DNA of 64,000 nucleotides from Xiphias gladius (taxonomy: Eukaryota > Chordata > Actinopteri > Istiophoriformes > Xiphiidae): positions 9,037,026-9,101,025 of the forward strand of contig NC_053406.1 in assembly GCF_016859285.1 (NCBI RefSeq), given 5' to 3'. Positions 44,184 through 55,979 of the stretch are shown here, piece by piece. The position numbers were made by a program, and so were the translations under genes. The stretch's first letter is position 1; every line of letters begins with the position of its first letter. The notes under the pieces were generated by a model that had not been told where the DNA came from, did not search any database, and saw only the letters and a list, made by a program, of their open reading frames with translations.

Positions 44184-46626
44184 GTAAGTATACACGATGA
44201 CCAGCCAGTCCTTGGGATAATGGTCATTTCCAGTCTAAGAGCCAGAACTCTCAGTCGCAGCAGCCGGTAGTTACGATGCTAACCTGGTTAGCATTTTAGA
44301 GGGTCAGCAATGCTAGCGAGGCCGGTTAGCTGCCGTTGATAAACGCTTTGTATGTCGTTTGTATCATGCTGTGTATTTTCAGGCCGAGCTATGTTACTTT
44401 TAAAGTAAAAACACAAATTAAAAATCCTAATCCATGCATGTCAAATTCCTTTGATGCTAAGATTAAAAGTTACGAGTCAGAAGTCACACAATAGCATTGC
44501 TATATGTTAGCCAAATGCTAACATCAAGCTTCTACCGTATTAGAAAAAAGTTGTTAGTTATCCACAATAAATAGCCGCCTTGAAATTAGAAGGAAACCGT
44601 CCACATTTAACTCTGTGTTATTGGTAACGCTTCCTTGGTGTGATTTGGACATTAGCTTGAATTCTCTGATGATAATTTCAGTTTTTTCCTGATAAACACT
44701 TGTGATCAAAGTCGCACGTTACTGTGTTTTACGGGCATAACAAACCAGTTTATTAGTATGGTCTTTTTTTTTTTCTGTCCAAGTTTATACATTTTTTAGA
44801 TACCTTGCAGTCTGTGGTAACACAATATTCGTTATTAAAATGTAGAGATAAAGATCATATATTTGGTTGTCTAATTAGGTGCATAACCAATTAGGCAGAA
44901 TTAAAAAAATATATATAAAAAGGACAAGATAGACAATGAATTCCAACACAATGCCATATTAAAAATATCAATACAGCCCATTAACATAACAGAAAATCTT
45001 CTACACACTGAAAAGGTGTAGGATGAAGCAATAGTGTGATTTCTCCATTTGTCACTATTTCTTTAGTAATTTTTTACGCAAAAATGGCATCTTAAGTTAC
45101 GAAACTGACTGAGCCTCTTGGGTGAGAGCTGAAACGTCTTCAGGTATCTACAGCCAAATCCAGTTGCCCTCGATTCAGCCCTTTTGGGATAACCATTAAC
45201 ATAACAGAAAAATTTCATAAGTTGTCATCTTAGACTCAATATTTTCTGACATTTCACAGACTTAATGATTAATCAAAGAATTGAAAATATAATGGGAAGA
45301 TCAAAGTTACTAAAGTCCTAATTAAAATAATAATATGAGTAATAGCAAACAAAATTTGACAATACACCTACCATATGAATGCCAAAATGCTATTCTGGTC
45401 ATACTTATTTATTAATCAATTTTTTTGTGTTTGTGTGTGCGTGTCGCTTGTCAGGAGTCTGTTAACAAAGCCCAAGTCAGAGATGACTCCCGAGGAGCTC
45501 CAGAAACGAGAGGAGGAGGAGTTCAACACTGGCCCCCTGTCTGTGCTCACCCAGTCAGTCAAAAACAACACACAGGTCCTCATTAACTGCCGCAACAACA
45601 AGAAGCTGCTCGGAAGAGTCAAGGCTTTTGACAGGTACGGAGCCCAGTCACTGGTTTTTTGAAACAACAGGATTGATTGCACAGTGTCAGATTTCTGTTT
45701 GTTTTTAAGCAAACGTTAAATGTTCTACTTTTGTCAGTATAGATGATTTGTAATGTCATCTATTTTTTATTCTGTTGTTGTTATATTTGTTATATATGCT
45801 ATTGTATTTAAAAAGGGACGACAGTTTTACTAATATCAACAATCTGAATTTTCCATGGCAATTTTGGTGTCCTCAGTGAGCTTACTTTCCTTTAGTGGAT
45901 TTTACCTGCTCTGATAATGTAGTCTTGACACATTATGCAAATGCAGAAGTCTAAAATCACTGCTTTTTAGCACCTGTCTTTATTTATCACGAAATATTAT
46001 GCTGTCTCAAAGATATGAGCGCTAACTATTTAAAATCAAAATGTAAACTTTTTTTTTTTTTTTAAATAGCATTTTCACACACATTTGATGAATCAAGAAA
46101 CAGAGTTCTATAATACAGGCTGTTCCCTCAAGTGAAAACGTGATTGTTTTTATAAATAACAAAACAAAGTTTATCCTTTTTAATGATCTCAGAAGCCTTT
46201 AAAGGTATTACATTTATCCTTTAAAAATTGGATAATTACTGGAAAAAGATTGCAAAAATCCCATTGTGACTAAATTAAAGTACTCACCCTATTTTTTTAA
46301 TATTAATAAATCAATCCCCTTTGTACCGATATTTGTGCAGAATCACAGGTTATTTTCTTAACATTTCTATATACCATTGCTTTTCAGGGATTCTGTTTTC
46401 TGAATTGGCAGCATTATGTTTTAATGCTTTGCATCCTCACTGCCATTGCAGGCACTGCAACATGGTCTTGGAGAATGTGAAGGAGATGTGGACAGAAGTT
46501 CCCAAGAGCGGGAAGGGAAAGAAGAAGTCTAAGCCCGTGAATAAGGACCGCTATATTTCTAAAATGTTCCTCAGGGGCGACTCTGTCATTGTCGTGCTGA
46601 GAAATCCTCTGATCACAGGCAAATGA
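44182..46626 (+). CDS. snrpd2: Small nuclear ribonucleoprotein Sm-D2
   Basis: Core Sm protein that pairs with Sm-D1 in the heptameric ring around U1, U2, U4 and U5 snRNAs in the spliceosome. Exon ends read are 44182-44183 (only AT of the start codon), 45455-45634 and 46452-46626. They total 357 bases, or 118 aa, the same length as human SNRPD2. The start codon is split: AT at the end of exon 1 and G at the start of exon 2, giving [16 protein letters not shown]. The Sm1 region spans about residues 28-70 ([23 protein letters not shown], with HCNMVLENV). The Sm2 region follows a Lys-rich loop ([11 protein letters not shown]) and contains [20 protein letters not shown]. Conservation is very high. 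Intron 1 holds two repeat fragments. An AATAAA lies at 46874-46879. Confidence 0.97.
45105..45200. repeat. Fragment of a common fish repeat in snrpd2 intron 1
   Basis: 'gactgagcctcttgggtgagagctgaaacgtcttcaggtatct...ccagttgccctcgattc' resembles a short, very frequent teleost sequence that I recall in many intergenic regions. Class not known to me. Confidence 0.45.
45215..45305 (-). repeat. Partial copy, 'aatcgattaatcg' family
   Basis: Contains 'attttctgacatttcacagacttaatgattaatcaaag', the reverse complement of the left end of the copies at 43.18 and 62.03 kb. Only about 90 bases remain. Confidence 0.5.
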
Positions 46627-46873
46627 ACTGCTAATAGACGCCTAGCTGAACCCTTTTTCTTATGTTTTCTTGATTTGAAAGATCTGTAGGCAGGGGACTG
46701 TCATTAATGTAAGCGTTTTTGTTTTTTATTTTTAGTTGTTGGATCACTAATTTCACTGTTGAGACAGAAATATGTCAACAAAATGATGTTCTTACTATTT
46801 AGAGAGTCAATTAGGCGCAATAATGCCTGATTTTGCTTTGTCTACAAAAGTCTTCTGTCTTTTTCATTTTAAT

Positions 46874-46879
46874 AATAAA
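46874..46879 (+). promoter_or_regulatory. snrpd2: snrpd2 polyadenylation signal
   Basis: AATAAA about 250 bases after the stop codon. Confidence 0.7.
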
Positions 46880-46899
46880 ACTGTTGAATAGATTCAAGA

Positions 46900-48905
46900 G
46901 TTGTGCAGGTATTTGCTTGCTTTTAGCTTCTAAGTTTCTCCCTGCTATGAAAACATGATTTAAGGCTAGGTTTATAACACTATAAACTCAGCATTCATAT
47001 TTATATTATATTTTTCTTGTCTAGCTCATTCAATACACGATACATCAGATGTATCGTAGAAAGCCATACCAAAAAAAGTTTTGTACATTTTTTTCCTCCC
47101 TTTTTTGGGGGGTATTTTTGCCCGTTGCCCCCCCACACACACACCCGCTGTCACCCTTTCACTCTCCCCTGACAGCATCTAAGGTGTCGGGCTTGATTTC
47201 AGTCAGCAGCACTCAATATGTGACAAACTGCCGTTTAAAGGCCTACTGCATTATTGATGAGACCAGATGTGCTGACTGTCACTTCACACCCTCATCTCTC
47301 TCCATTTCAGGCTGTTCCTCTCTGTCGCTGGGCCCCTACTGACCACTTAGTTAATTGTCTTAATAGCTTAACAGCTAGTCTCGTGTTACTTCTCCCTAAC
47401 AGTTGGGACCTCACTTCTGCTCTTTGGTGTTCTCAGATTTAGTTTAGGGGATTTTGATTGTGTGAGTAAATAACAGCAATGTGTATTTAAAAAAATTAGG
47501 AAAGCTGAATGCCATCAATTTTTGAATAGGTGTTTACATCCGCTCTGGGTTTATTTGTAGGCCTTATATTTAGAGTACAACTCCCTGAAAGTTTTTTTTT
47601 TGTTTGTTTGTTTGTTTTTTTTGGTACAAAAGCATCTTACTTTCACTCATGAAATTTAATTTATCCCTATGACGTAGCCTAAACTTTCCCTTCTGCTACA
47701 GTATTCTGTTGTCCTAACAGCTTGACATCGGATGTTACTACTCTCACTGTTAACCCTAGCATGCCTGAGGCCGGCACCTGTGGAGTATCTGTGTGTGGGA
47801 AACAAGGCCTCACTGATTTACAGCTCTCAGGTGAAGCCTGCTGGGTCAGAAGGAGGAGGACGGAGCCACTGGAAGAATCAGTCTGAGCCATGGATTTGAA
47901 ATGCAGTGAACTTTTATGACCTTCCTGACTAAACTAATGGTACCTATTGTACTCCCACTTCAGGCAAATCTTGACTTCCAATAAAAGTTTGAGTGAGATC
48001 ATGATGCAGGGGCTGGAAAACTGACAAGTTTTTGCATAGGCAGCTCAGGGCATACGGAAACAGGGCAGCTGTTTAGGGCCCCGTGGCCTCCAGGAGGCCC
48101 CTTAATGAGTCATCTCCTCGCTTAGTTTAAATACTGGACTAAATTAATCATTATTACAGGTTTTCTGTTTCTGTTTCCACTTTCCATAAAAGAAAACTGT
48201 TAAATATATATTAACTTCTACAAGGCAACTAATAACTATTTTTAGCATTTGAGCATGGAAGCTTATTTTTTATCATAGGAGCATACTGTACATAATCTGA
48301 TGGTACCATCCAATGTCCCTGGTGCAATACTTGAAATATTTAGTTACATCAAACTACCAATAAATCATGATAGGTAATGGTAATGGCATGCTATTAAGGC
48401 TTTACATTTGACTCTTCACTATTCCTTTCACCCTACTATTAGTTTTATGTTCTACAACCTAGGCTACATTTGTGTTTTGTTGCAACAAAATCTAATAAAT
48501 ATATTTTAATGAGTTAATGTGTCATAATTTAAAGACAGTTTTCACATTCAGCCAGCCAAGTAAACAGCTGAAAACCTACAGTATATATGGCTGGCTGGAT
48601 AAATCTAGACATTTTTTGTATTCATATACACCAAATAAAGAATTGATATGATGATTACAGTAGGGGATTCAGATTGAGAATAGAATGTAAATATGATATC
48701 TATTTTCTCCTAGAATACATTGTCACTGAAGCTTTGGTTTAAATAGGAAAAAAAAAAAAAAAGGTTTTGCACTGTAATAATAAACCAGATCTGTCTGAAA
48801 GGCCTGATTCATACTAGCTGAAACATGGCTTTGTACTTAACGTTTCACTATCGCCTGATCTCACGGCAAGTTTATATTTCTGCAATGATTAAATTTCATA
48901 CAGTT
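46900..48905. other. Intergenic, no gene seen
   Basis: Downstream of snrpd2. T-rich runs, and at 48040-48110 a GC-rich stretch (agggccccgtggcctccaggaggcccc) that may be an end of a decayed repeat. The frames near 47.05-47.44 kb are short and unrecognised. Confidence 0.5.
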
Positions 48906-48911
48906 TTTCTG

Positions 48912-49030
48912 TCAGTCTAAAATTTCCCACAGGTGGTCGAGTGGGTTGAGATCTGGTGGCTGCGAAGGCCACAGCACATGATTCACATCATGCTCATACT
49001 CATCAAACCATTCAGTGACCCCTCGTGTGT
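48912..49030 (-). mobile_element. Tc1-like transposase remnant
   Basis: The minus-strand frame reads GVTEWFDEYEHDVNHVLW, then PSQPPDLNPLDHLWEILD, the last part of a Tc1/mariner DDE domain. Only about 120 bases are recognisable; the terminal repeats and the rest of the transposase are absent. Confidence 0.75.
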
Positions 49031-49674
49031 GGAGATGTTGTATCTGCTTACGCTGTATTATATTATTTGTCTTCTGTGTGTATTTTGTGTCTGCAATTTG
49101 GGAGAGGTATTGCAGCATAATTATGCTGAGTTACAAAAGAGCCCAAATCAGCACAGCTCACGGCTGGCAGTGCAGGACCCTGTTGACCAACAGATCCCCA
49201 CCTCAGTTTCTGATTGGCATATCTGGCAAATAGAGCACCTGCTTAGGGCCTGGTGGTCACCGCTGGACTCCCAGATAAATTCTGCACTGGGTCTCAAAAA
49301 GTCCTTGTGCTAGTCATATGGACCAGCTGTGAATTATGACTGCAAAAGTAAGCATACAGTATAGACCGTCCCCAGTACTGTTTGGCATGACCAGCGAGCA
49401 CCAAAGTGTGGCTGAGGAAATCACATCTCTGAGCTGCAGCATCCAGGGATTAAGTGCTGTCAAATAGCTGGTGGGTCTATTTGGAGATGCCTTCGATAAG
49501 AAACAACTTTGGGGACCTCATTTGTTGGGTATCATCTCATGTTGGGTATCTTTTCTCATGTTACTTCACTCATCTCAAAGACACTTCAAGAAGTCCCACT
49601 CCCTCCAGATTTTAGGGGGTTGTGAGCGATCCACGAGCAGGAAGGCAGATGTTTTATTTAGTAGGTAAGCGATA

Positions 49675-49965
49675 AGAGGGGGGGAAGTGTGATTATGATA
49701 GCGATCGGTCATGCGTCGATACTCCACCCTCCGAGCAACGCGACACCCTGCAGCGCATCGATCGGGGGCCAGGTAACCGGAGCCGCCGCCGCCGCCGCCG
49801 CGCGGTTTGTTGTCAAGCAGAGCCACGGTCCGGGTGTCAGGGCCAGGCCAGGCCAGGCCAGGTTTAGAGAGAACAGGGGCAGGAGGAGAGGGTGTCAGTT
49901 CTGCAAACATAAACACTGCCTTCACACATCTGTCTTGAAGTGTGAACGACAGTAACTGCGATGAC
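49675..49965. promoter_or_regulatory. GC-rich island with short tandem repeats
   Basis: CpG-rich against AT-rich surroundings. It includes 'gatagcgatcggtcatgcgtcgat', a (GCC)n run at 49782-49800 and four tandem GGCCA units at 49841-49862. 'ccag|gtaacc' at 49770-49776 could be a plus-strand donor. It could be a promoter or first exon of an unidentified gene. The 150-codon minus-strand frame across it is low complexity and not believed. Confidence 0.3.
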
Positions 49966-50039
49966 ACGTTCAGTGTCAGCCAAAACAAGAGGGATCGGGT
50001 GACTCGGGCATATTCACAAACAAGCACTGCTGTAGTGAG

Positions 50040-53000
50040 AAAGAAAGTGGCCTGAACTTGCTCCAGCTATACTGATTTTTTTTTAATTAAAATACTATTT
50101 TCAAATAAGCTACTAACTTCTACCTGGGGATACCGACTATTATAAGGCAAAATGACAATCAGTTAAGTGGCCTTGTAGGATTATTTTTCCATAGTGCAGG
50201 TCATGAGTCCAAATTTCCCCAGCAAACCCCACCCAACCAAGAAATCTTTGACTAGCCACAAAAGCTCTTTGTAGCTTATTTCGGAAAATAATTTTATTTG
50301 AAAATTATAGTCATTATCACCTTCTTAAATCGCAAATTTCACAAATTGTTTTATATTGGCCATTAAACTTCAACTTTCAATGATCTTTTTTCTATAAATT
50401 CTTTCTCCCTAACTTAAATGTTGGGCTTGACAGTTCATTCTTGACGTTGGGGACAGCAGCTGGCAAAACGATCACAACTCAAGGGCCTTGAACTCGCTTG
50501 GAGCTTTGGACCATATCACGCTGTCTTCGTCAGTAAGAGTTTGTTGTCATGCCTCCACTGTATGGATGTTAAAAATGTTCAATATTCTCAGCATACTGAG
50601 GACTTTTTATCCATGTTGCCAGCTGCTGGTGGAGAATATGACATCCCTTTAAATGCTGTGCATAAAACAGAAACAAAACTAAAAAATATTACAACCAGGC
50701 ATAAAATACTTACAATGTGTAATGTAGAAATGAATGAATATGTATGTAACAGAAGAATGTAAAGTACCTCTGAAATTCAAACTGTAGCTATAAGGGTCAG
50801 GCATAATGCCTAGTTTGATTTTTGATGCTATGATTATATGATGTGCATTTAGGAAAACAGTATCTTCTTCTTGAGGAAAGGTGGTATCACAATGTTCTGT
50901 ATTCTGACCTGTCAGTTACAGATTAAGCCAACGACGAGATTTCTTTGCTGGTTTTTATTTTAATAGTATCTTCGATTACGAGGCCTGTTGTGGCTTTTTT
51001 CAAGGGAGACGTGGCCAAGAGAGGCATCAACGAAGATTAAAAAAAAAAGAAAAGCTTCACACTGATTATACAACATGAGAAAATACAGGAACATCACAGA
51101 GATAGAAGAAGATTCCCAGTGCACTGCTGAGTTAAGGCGGGTATCTGTCTGTAATATATTATGGCTATATTGCCATCTAGTGGATTATAAAAGTAACGTA
51201 CCTAGTTTCCCAACAGGGACCATGCTTTAGTTTGACTGAGAACTCATTGTAATTAGCCTTACAGCCTGCCCTGAAAACTGAAACACATTTGCCGGGTTTG
51301 GAAAGCATCACGTAATCTAAAGATATGTGATATGACATGCAAGTGACTTTTTTGGCCTTTTTCATTTACCATAGAAAATATGTCACAAGCAGATTTACCT
51401 TTCGTGTGATAAGTAGCACAATGCTCTGGTATTGAAATTAAAATAGAAGTAGAAAATCTGAGTTCAGAAAAATGCACTATTTCATTTTGTATTGTCCACT
51501 TTAAGGATGGAAAGCTGGTATGCTTTGTCACTGTGTAACGGTCCCTGTTTGCTCCTATGAAGAGGAGTTCAAGGCCTACATTTCAGGACATGTCATTTGG
51601 ACTCTCTCTAAAAGCCTACTGCTGCCCTTTGCTTAGCTGGCCTCCAGCCCAGACCTCTTAGTGAACAGTTGTGTCTCACTCCCATTTGCAAATTTTATCC
51701 TCCTCCAGTCCCATTCCTCCCCAGTAAAAAACAAAAGAAAGATGGAATGACAGTTAAAATACATGACACATTCTCTGTGGTTTTTATTTCCTTGAAAATA
51801 CTACCACACTCTGTAATAGTTAATACTTACTCTCAAGCTAAGGATCCGAACTGACACTCTTTTTCCTTTGTTTAAGCACAGTTGTATAATTCTCTTTCTT
51901 CGTCCGCTATTCAACCAACAGTGGAGGCTGAGGCTTTGAGATGCTGCCTCAGGACTGTGTGCTTCAACAAGTCCTGGACCCTCTGATATAAGATGTAGCA
52001 GACAAGCAGAATTTTTACATAATAGCCTCTCTACAAACTCAGTGTTAGAGAGATACGTGGAAGGGTAATTCAGCCTGCTTGAGCAAGCACAGCCACCTTT
52101 TCAAAATCTTGCCCGCTCTGTCCTTCTTCAGCCGCTTGTCCCCCTTTTCCCATTTTTCAGTTTTCTCCATCTCACACTCACACACATCTCTCATTTAGTT
52201 TAAACCTTTAACAGTACCGCTGAACACCTGCTGTAGCCACTTTCCTCCAAGTCTCATGGTGACCTCCGCGCTGCTGTCCAACAGGCCTTCTGTCAGGCTG
52301 CCAGCTGTGGATGATGTTGACCGATTGACGTCAAGCTCTGGAAATAAAGCTGTGGTAGGAGGAGTGCGGGAGAAACTTAAATTTACCGCATGACTGTTTC
52401 CAGTTCTTTACAGGCTACTTTCTGGGAACAGGGCCAACTTTTTGAGAATGAGTCAACACAAATCACACAAACGCCTCCAGACATGTTTAAGCACACACTC
52501 AAACAAGAGCTGGTGTTAATATGTGCAAAAACTGCAGCGATGGAAAATAAACTTGGGCTTATTTGATAGTGTGAGTAGACAGCAGAGCTAACAGGGGAAA
52601 CATGGCTAAAAAAAACACCAGACTAACAGTTGCTCAGAGCAGTCAGCTTGTATGTCTTAAGAGTGTGTGTAGTGAGACCAAAGGCATATTGGTTTTCTGG
52701 ATGTTTACACATGCCATGCAGACGTAATGCATTCCTTTCTCATCCTCTCTTCCACTTCTGTCCCCATTAGGAAGAAGGAGTGGTTTTAGTGTGTACACCA
52801 ATCTCAGTGTTGAAAACTGGGCCATGTGAGGCATCTCTTCTTTTTCCATTCATTGTTAACAGGATTAGAAACTATTACTTCAGCATTTCACTGAGGCTGT
52901 TTAAAAGATCGCTACAGTTCACTGCTTTTACTTTTTGTCCTATTGTTTTTTGCTTTTGAATAATTTGTTTTGTTTTGTTTTGTTTTAATTTTTTTTTACT

Positions 53001-54160
53001 CAAGAAACAGTACTCATTTAATGCTACAGAAAATCTATCTATGGAATTACCACAAAAGCCAGAGTGGCCAGTAGAAACCTGACGTTTTCAAACCAGGCAG
53101 CCAGCAGGGCGAGGTGGAGGGCTTGGCAAGGCCCCTGGCTTGGATGAGATGCTGCCTTTAAGTGCTATTCGAAATTCCATGCACCTACTCCAATTTACAG
53201 TGTGAGACATTTTCTGCGATACCCCAGTTTGTCCAAATGTGATATGTTGGGGGGGCTGTCCATTCGGGAACCTTATTATTGATGGTGTAAAGATGCAAAG
53301 AAGAGGGTGTGTGTGTTTTAGCCCCGTGGTTACAGTACTTGGGGCCAGCTAGCTGATATGGTGCCTAGCTGTATTAAACATATGAATGAGACATCAGAAC
53401 ATGTTTAGCTGTTCCTAGAATGGTGAGCAAACTTAGGTACTGGCTCAAATGACTACGCTGCCACAAGTGCAGCATCAAATGATAAGAAAAAATGTATCCA
53501 TGGATATAGATGCCATGTTAAGAGATTAAAAAATTTCTTTTTTCTTAAAATCTCATTAAAGAAACCATCAAACTATCAGAAAAAAGGTGCCTTCAACTAC
53601 TAGTTTATTCCTCTCTGTCTAACTGGTCTAGAAAGAAGCATGTGTTCATTTCTACCTTTCACTGGTTGCCTGATCATCGAGTGCAGACAACAAACTACTT
53701 TCCTGAGTTACTACGGCCCCTTAGCACCTTCAAAGTGAGCTCAAGAGCCCCCTGTTTTGGGTGTGCGTTAGTTTAATCTTTCCAGTCGTATGTCATTTTT
53801 ATGCTGCACCATAGTTATTATTGTAAAGCACATCGTGACATCTGCTCGAGAAGGGTGTAAGAAGATAAACTTCCTAAAAACCTATTCACAGTAATAGGCC
53901 ACACATTCAAGCACCTAGAATGCCTAAAATACAAGAGCAAGAGATTGTGTTATCTATTTATACTAAAGTAGGCCATGCTTACTCTGTTTTTGACTGAAAT
54001 TTGACCAGAGTTAACTGGGTTAAGGTGTTTTCAGAGCCTACTGGTAAGTATACTGAAACCCCCGTTTGGTGATGATCTTGGGATGAAGCGCTGCCTGCTT
54101 CAACAGCTTGTTATCAACAGTGGCAGAGGAAGTACTGAATGAAAGAAAAAACACATAAAT
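50040..54160. other. Intergenic, no gene seen
   Basis: About 4 kb without recognisable coding exons. Contains a (TTTTG)n run near 52965-52985. No frame has a recognisable domain. Confidence 0.5.
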
Positions 54161-54164
54161 ATAT

Positions 54165-54600
54165 AAAACACTTTATTACTCTAATCCTACATCTATAATT
54201 TTACTCAAATAGAAGTATTAACAGCAAAATATACTGAAAGTACCAAAAGAAAAAGTACTCTTTAGAACGAAGAATGGCCTATGTGAGTGTCATATTATAT
54301 CATTTGATTATTACAGCTGATATATTAATGTACAAGAAGGATTTTGTGTTATAGCCGGTGGAGGTTAAACTCATTCTAACTACCTTATATGCAATTGGGT
54401 ATTTTATTTGATGACAACGCAGCATATTTTATAAGCTATATTTATAAGGAATGAGTAACTACAGCTGACATTTAAATGTAGCGGAGTAAAAAATAGACTA
54501 CATTATTTCCCTGTGTAGTTGAGTAGAAGTATTAAGTGGTAGAAAATGGAAATACTCAAGTAAAGTGCAAGTACTGCTACTGCTGCCCACTGTCACTGCT
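54165..54600 (+). repeat. Interspersed repeat, 'aagtaaaagta' family, intact copy
   Basis: Has 'acagcaaaatatactgaaagtaccaaaag', 'aaaagtactc', 'ggtggaggttaaact', 'gtagcggagtaaaaa' and 'aatggaaatactcaagtaaagtgcaagtac' in the order expected for the family that is split at 42.54-43.91 kb. Same orientation, no internal insertion. Confidence 0.7.
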
Positions 54601-54649
54601 TCTCGTGTTCTTGATGTCAGTCCTTCCAAAGTAAATCACCAAAGACTAG

Positions 54650-55640
54650 AGTCGCTGAAAGTGAGAAGATGCCTCACACGCTTGACTTGGGGCTTTTTTG
54701 TACGAGGCGCACGCGAACGCAACGTGGGATTGTAGCCTACTTGGAAGCTGGCGGGTTGGGCCAGGCTCCAATGAATTTGCAAAGACCTACCGACAGAGCG
54801 ACCGATCGGCCAACGGAGGGAAGTCTAGCGCAGACGAACGGGTTTAATCTCCAGAAACAGAGCGGCAACCCGACTCAAAGTGTGAGAAGAGAAGTTGCGG
54901 TTTTGTTTCAGCCCCGCTTCTCCTCGGCCTCACCTTTTTTTCGCTCGTAGCAACCAATGCGGGAAAGTGATTTGAGTTGACAAGTCCGCTCCACTACTGT
55001 ATCTACTCTCTGCCCCCTCCTCCTCTCCCGCTTCACACAACCAGGAAATCGTCGAGGTGTACTTCTTTATCCCGCTGGTGGCTACCCCGTTTGCGGGTGT
55101 AGATGCGCTTTTTTGTCGCCGGTTTTTCTCGGTTTTTTTTATTTTTTATTTCACTAGTCTGACTTTTAGAGCCGGTCTTCAGCTCTGAAGTGAGCCAAAC
55201 TTGACTACGAGGAGAGGAGCTCCACTCTGGCCGAACAATGAGGTGGGTAAAACGGCTCAAATCTCGTCACCTTCATTGTGCTTCCCGGCTGCATTTTTTT
55301 GGTGTTGTCGGCTACTAGTTTCTCAAAGGCGGACTGGTCAATGCCTGCCTCGTAGTTTATTTGCCACCTCACTTGCTTCCGACACATTAAATCGCATTTG
55401 TCGCCCAGAAATAACTCCGAGCGTCTGGCCGTTGCGGTGTTGTTTCAACTACAGGGGGGCGCGCGCGCGCACGTACAAACACACACACACACACGAGACT
55501 TTGTAGCAGGTTTCCGCGACCTCTGCAAGCGACTGACTTGATGGTCTGTGTATCGGAAAGTATTCGTGACTGCGTGGTCGTCATGAGAGCCCAGTCCTGT
55601 CCGTTCAAGCGTGGCCGCCGTTAAGAAAATATTCACAAGT
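54650..55640 (+). promoter_or_regulatory. CpG-rich promoter and possible first exon of an unidentified gene
   Basis: Dense CpG (for example cgcacgcgaacgcaacg near 54710, cgaccgatcggccaacgg near 54800, an alternating gcgcgc run near 55455). An ATG at 55238 is followed within a few codons by donor-like GTs (TGG|GTAAAA at 55247, or ATGAG|GTGGGT at 55243). This is the layout of a 5'UTR with a very short first coding exon and a long first intron. No following exon was recognised before the window ends. Strand and gene identity are inferred. Confidence 0.4.
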
Positions 55641-55849
55641 CGACGTAGTTCAGCAGGTCAGATGACCACAACACACTTTTGTATCTGTTTCAAACACTCC
55701 ATGTTGATTCTTTTGTTTTGCTCCTTTTGGCTGCAGCAGCTCAGTGTTAATGCGCATGTACCCAGATTAAACCACCGTTATGCAAAAATAACGACGATAT
55801 GTTACTAACTGTGTTTGGCCCCGAGGCCAGCGGTGAGGGTAACTTGTGG

Positions 55850-55975
55850 GACGCGTGAAAGGGGAATTGGGTGTCTTGCTCAAAGGTACTTCAGCAGGGT
55901 GGATTCTTCCCTATGCAGGGGGCTGTTTTCTGCTGCACAGCAACCACTTGGCCACCCTGCTGCCCCAAATGCATG
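55850..55975. repeat. Fragment of a common fish repeat
   Basis: 'gggtgtcttgctcaaaggtacttcagcagggtggatt ... gccaccctgctgcc' resembles a decayed, very frequent teleost repeat segment as recalled ('cttgctcaagggcacctcagcag'). Boundaries are uncertain. Confidence 0.4.
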
Positions 55976-55979
55976 TGCT

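Noticed and set aside
49575-50027. 150-codon reverse frame across the GC-rich island
   Set aside because: Glycine and proline runs come from the GCC and GGCCA tandem repeats; no conserved motif.
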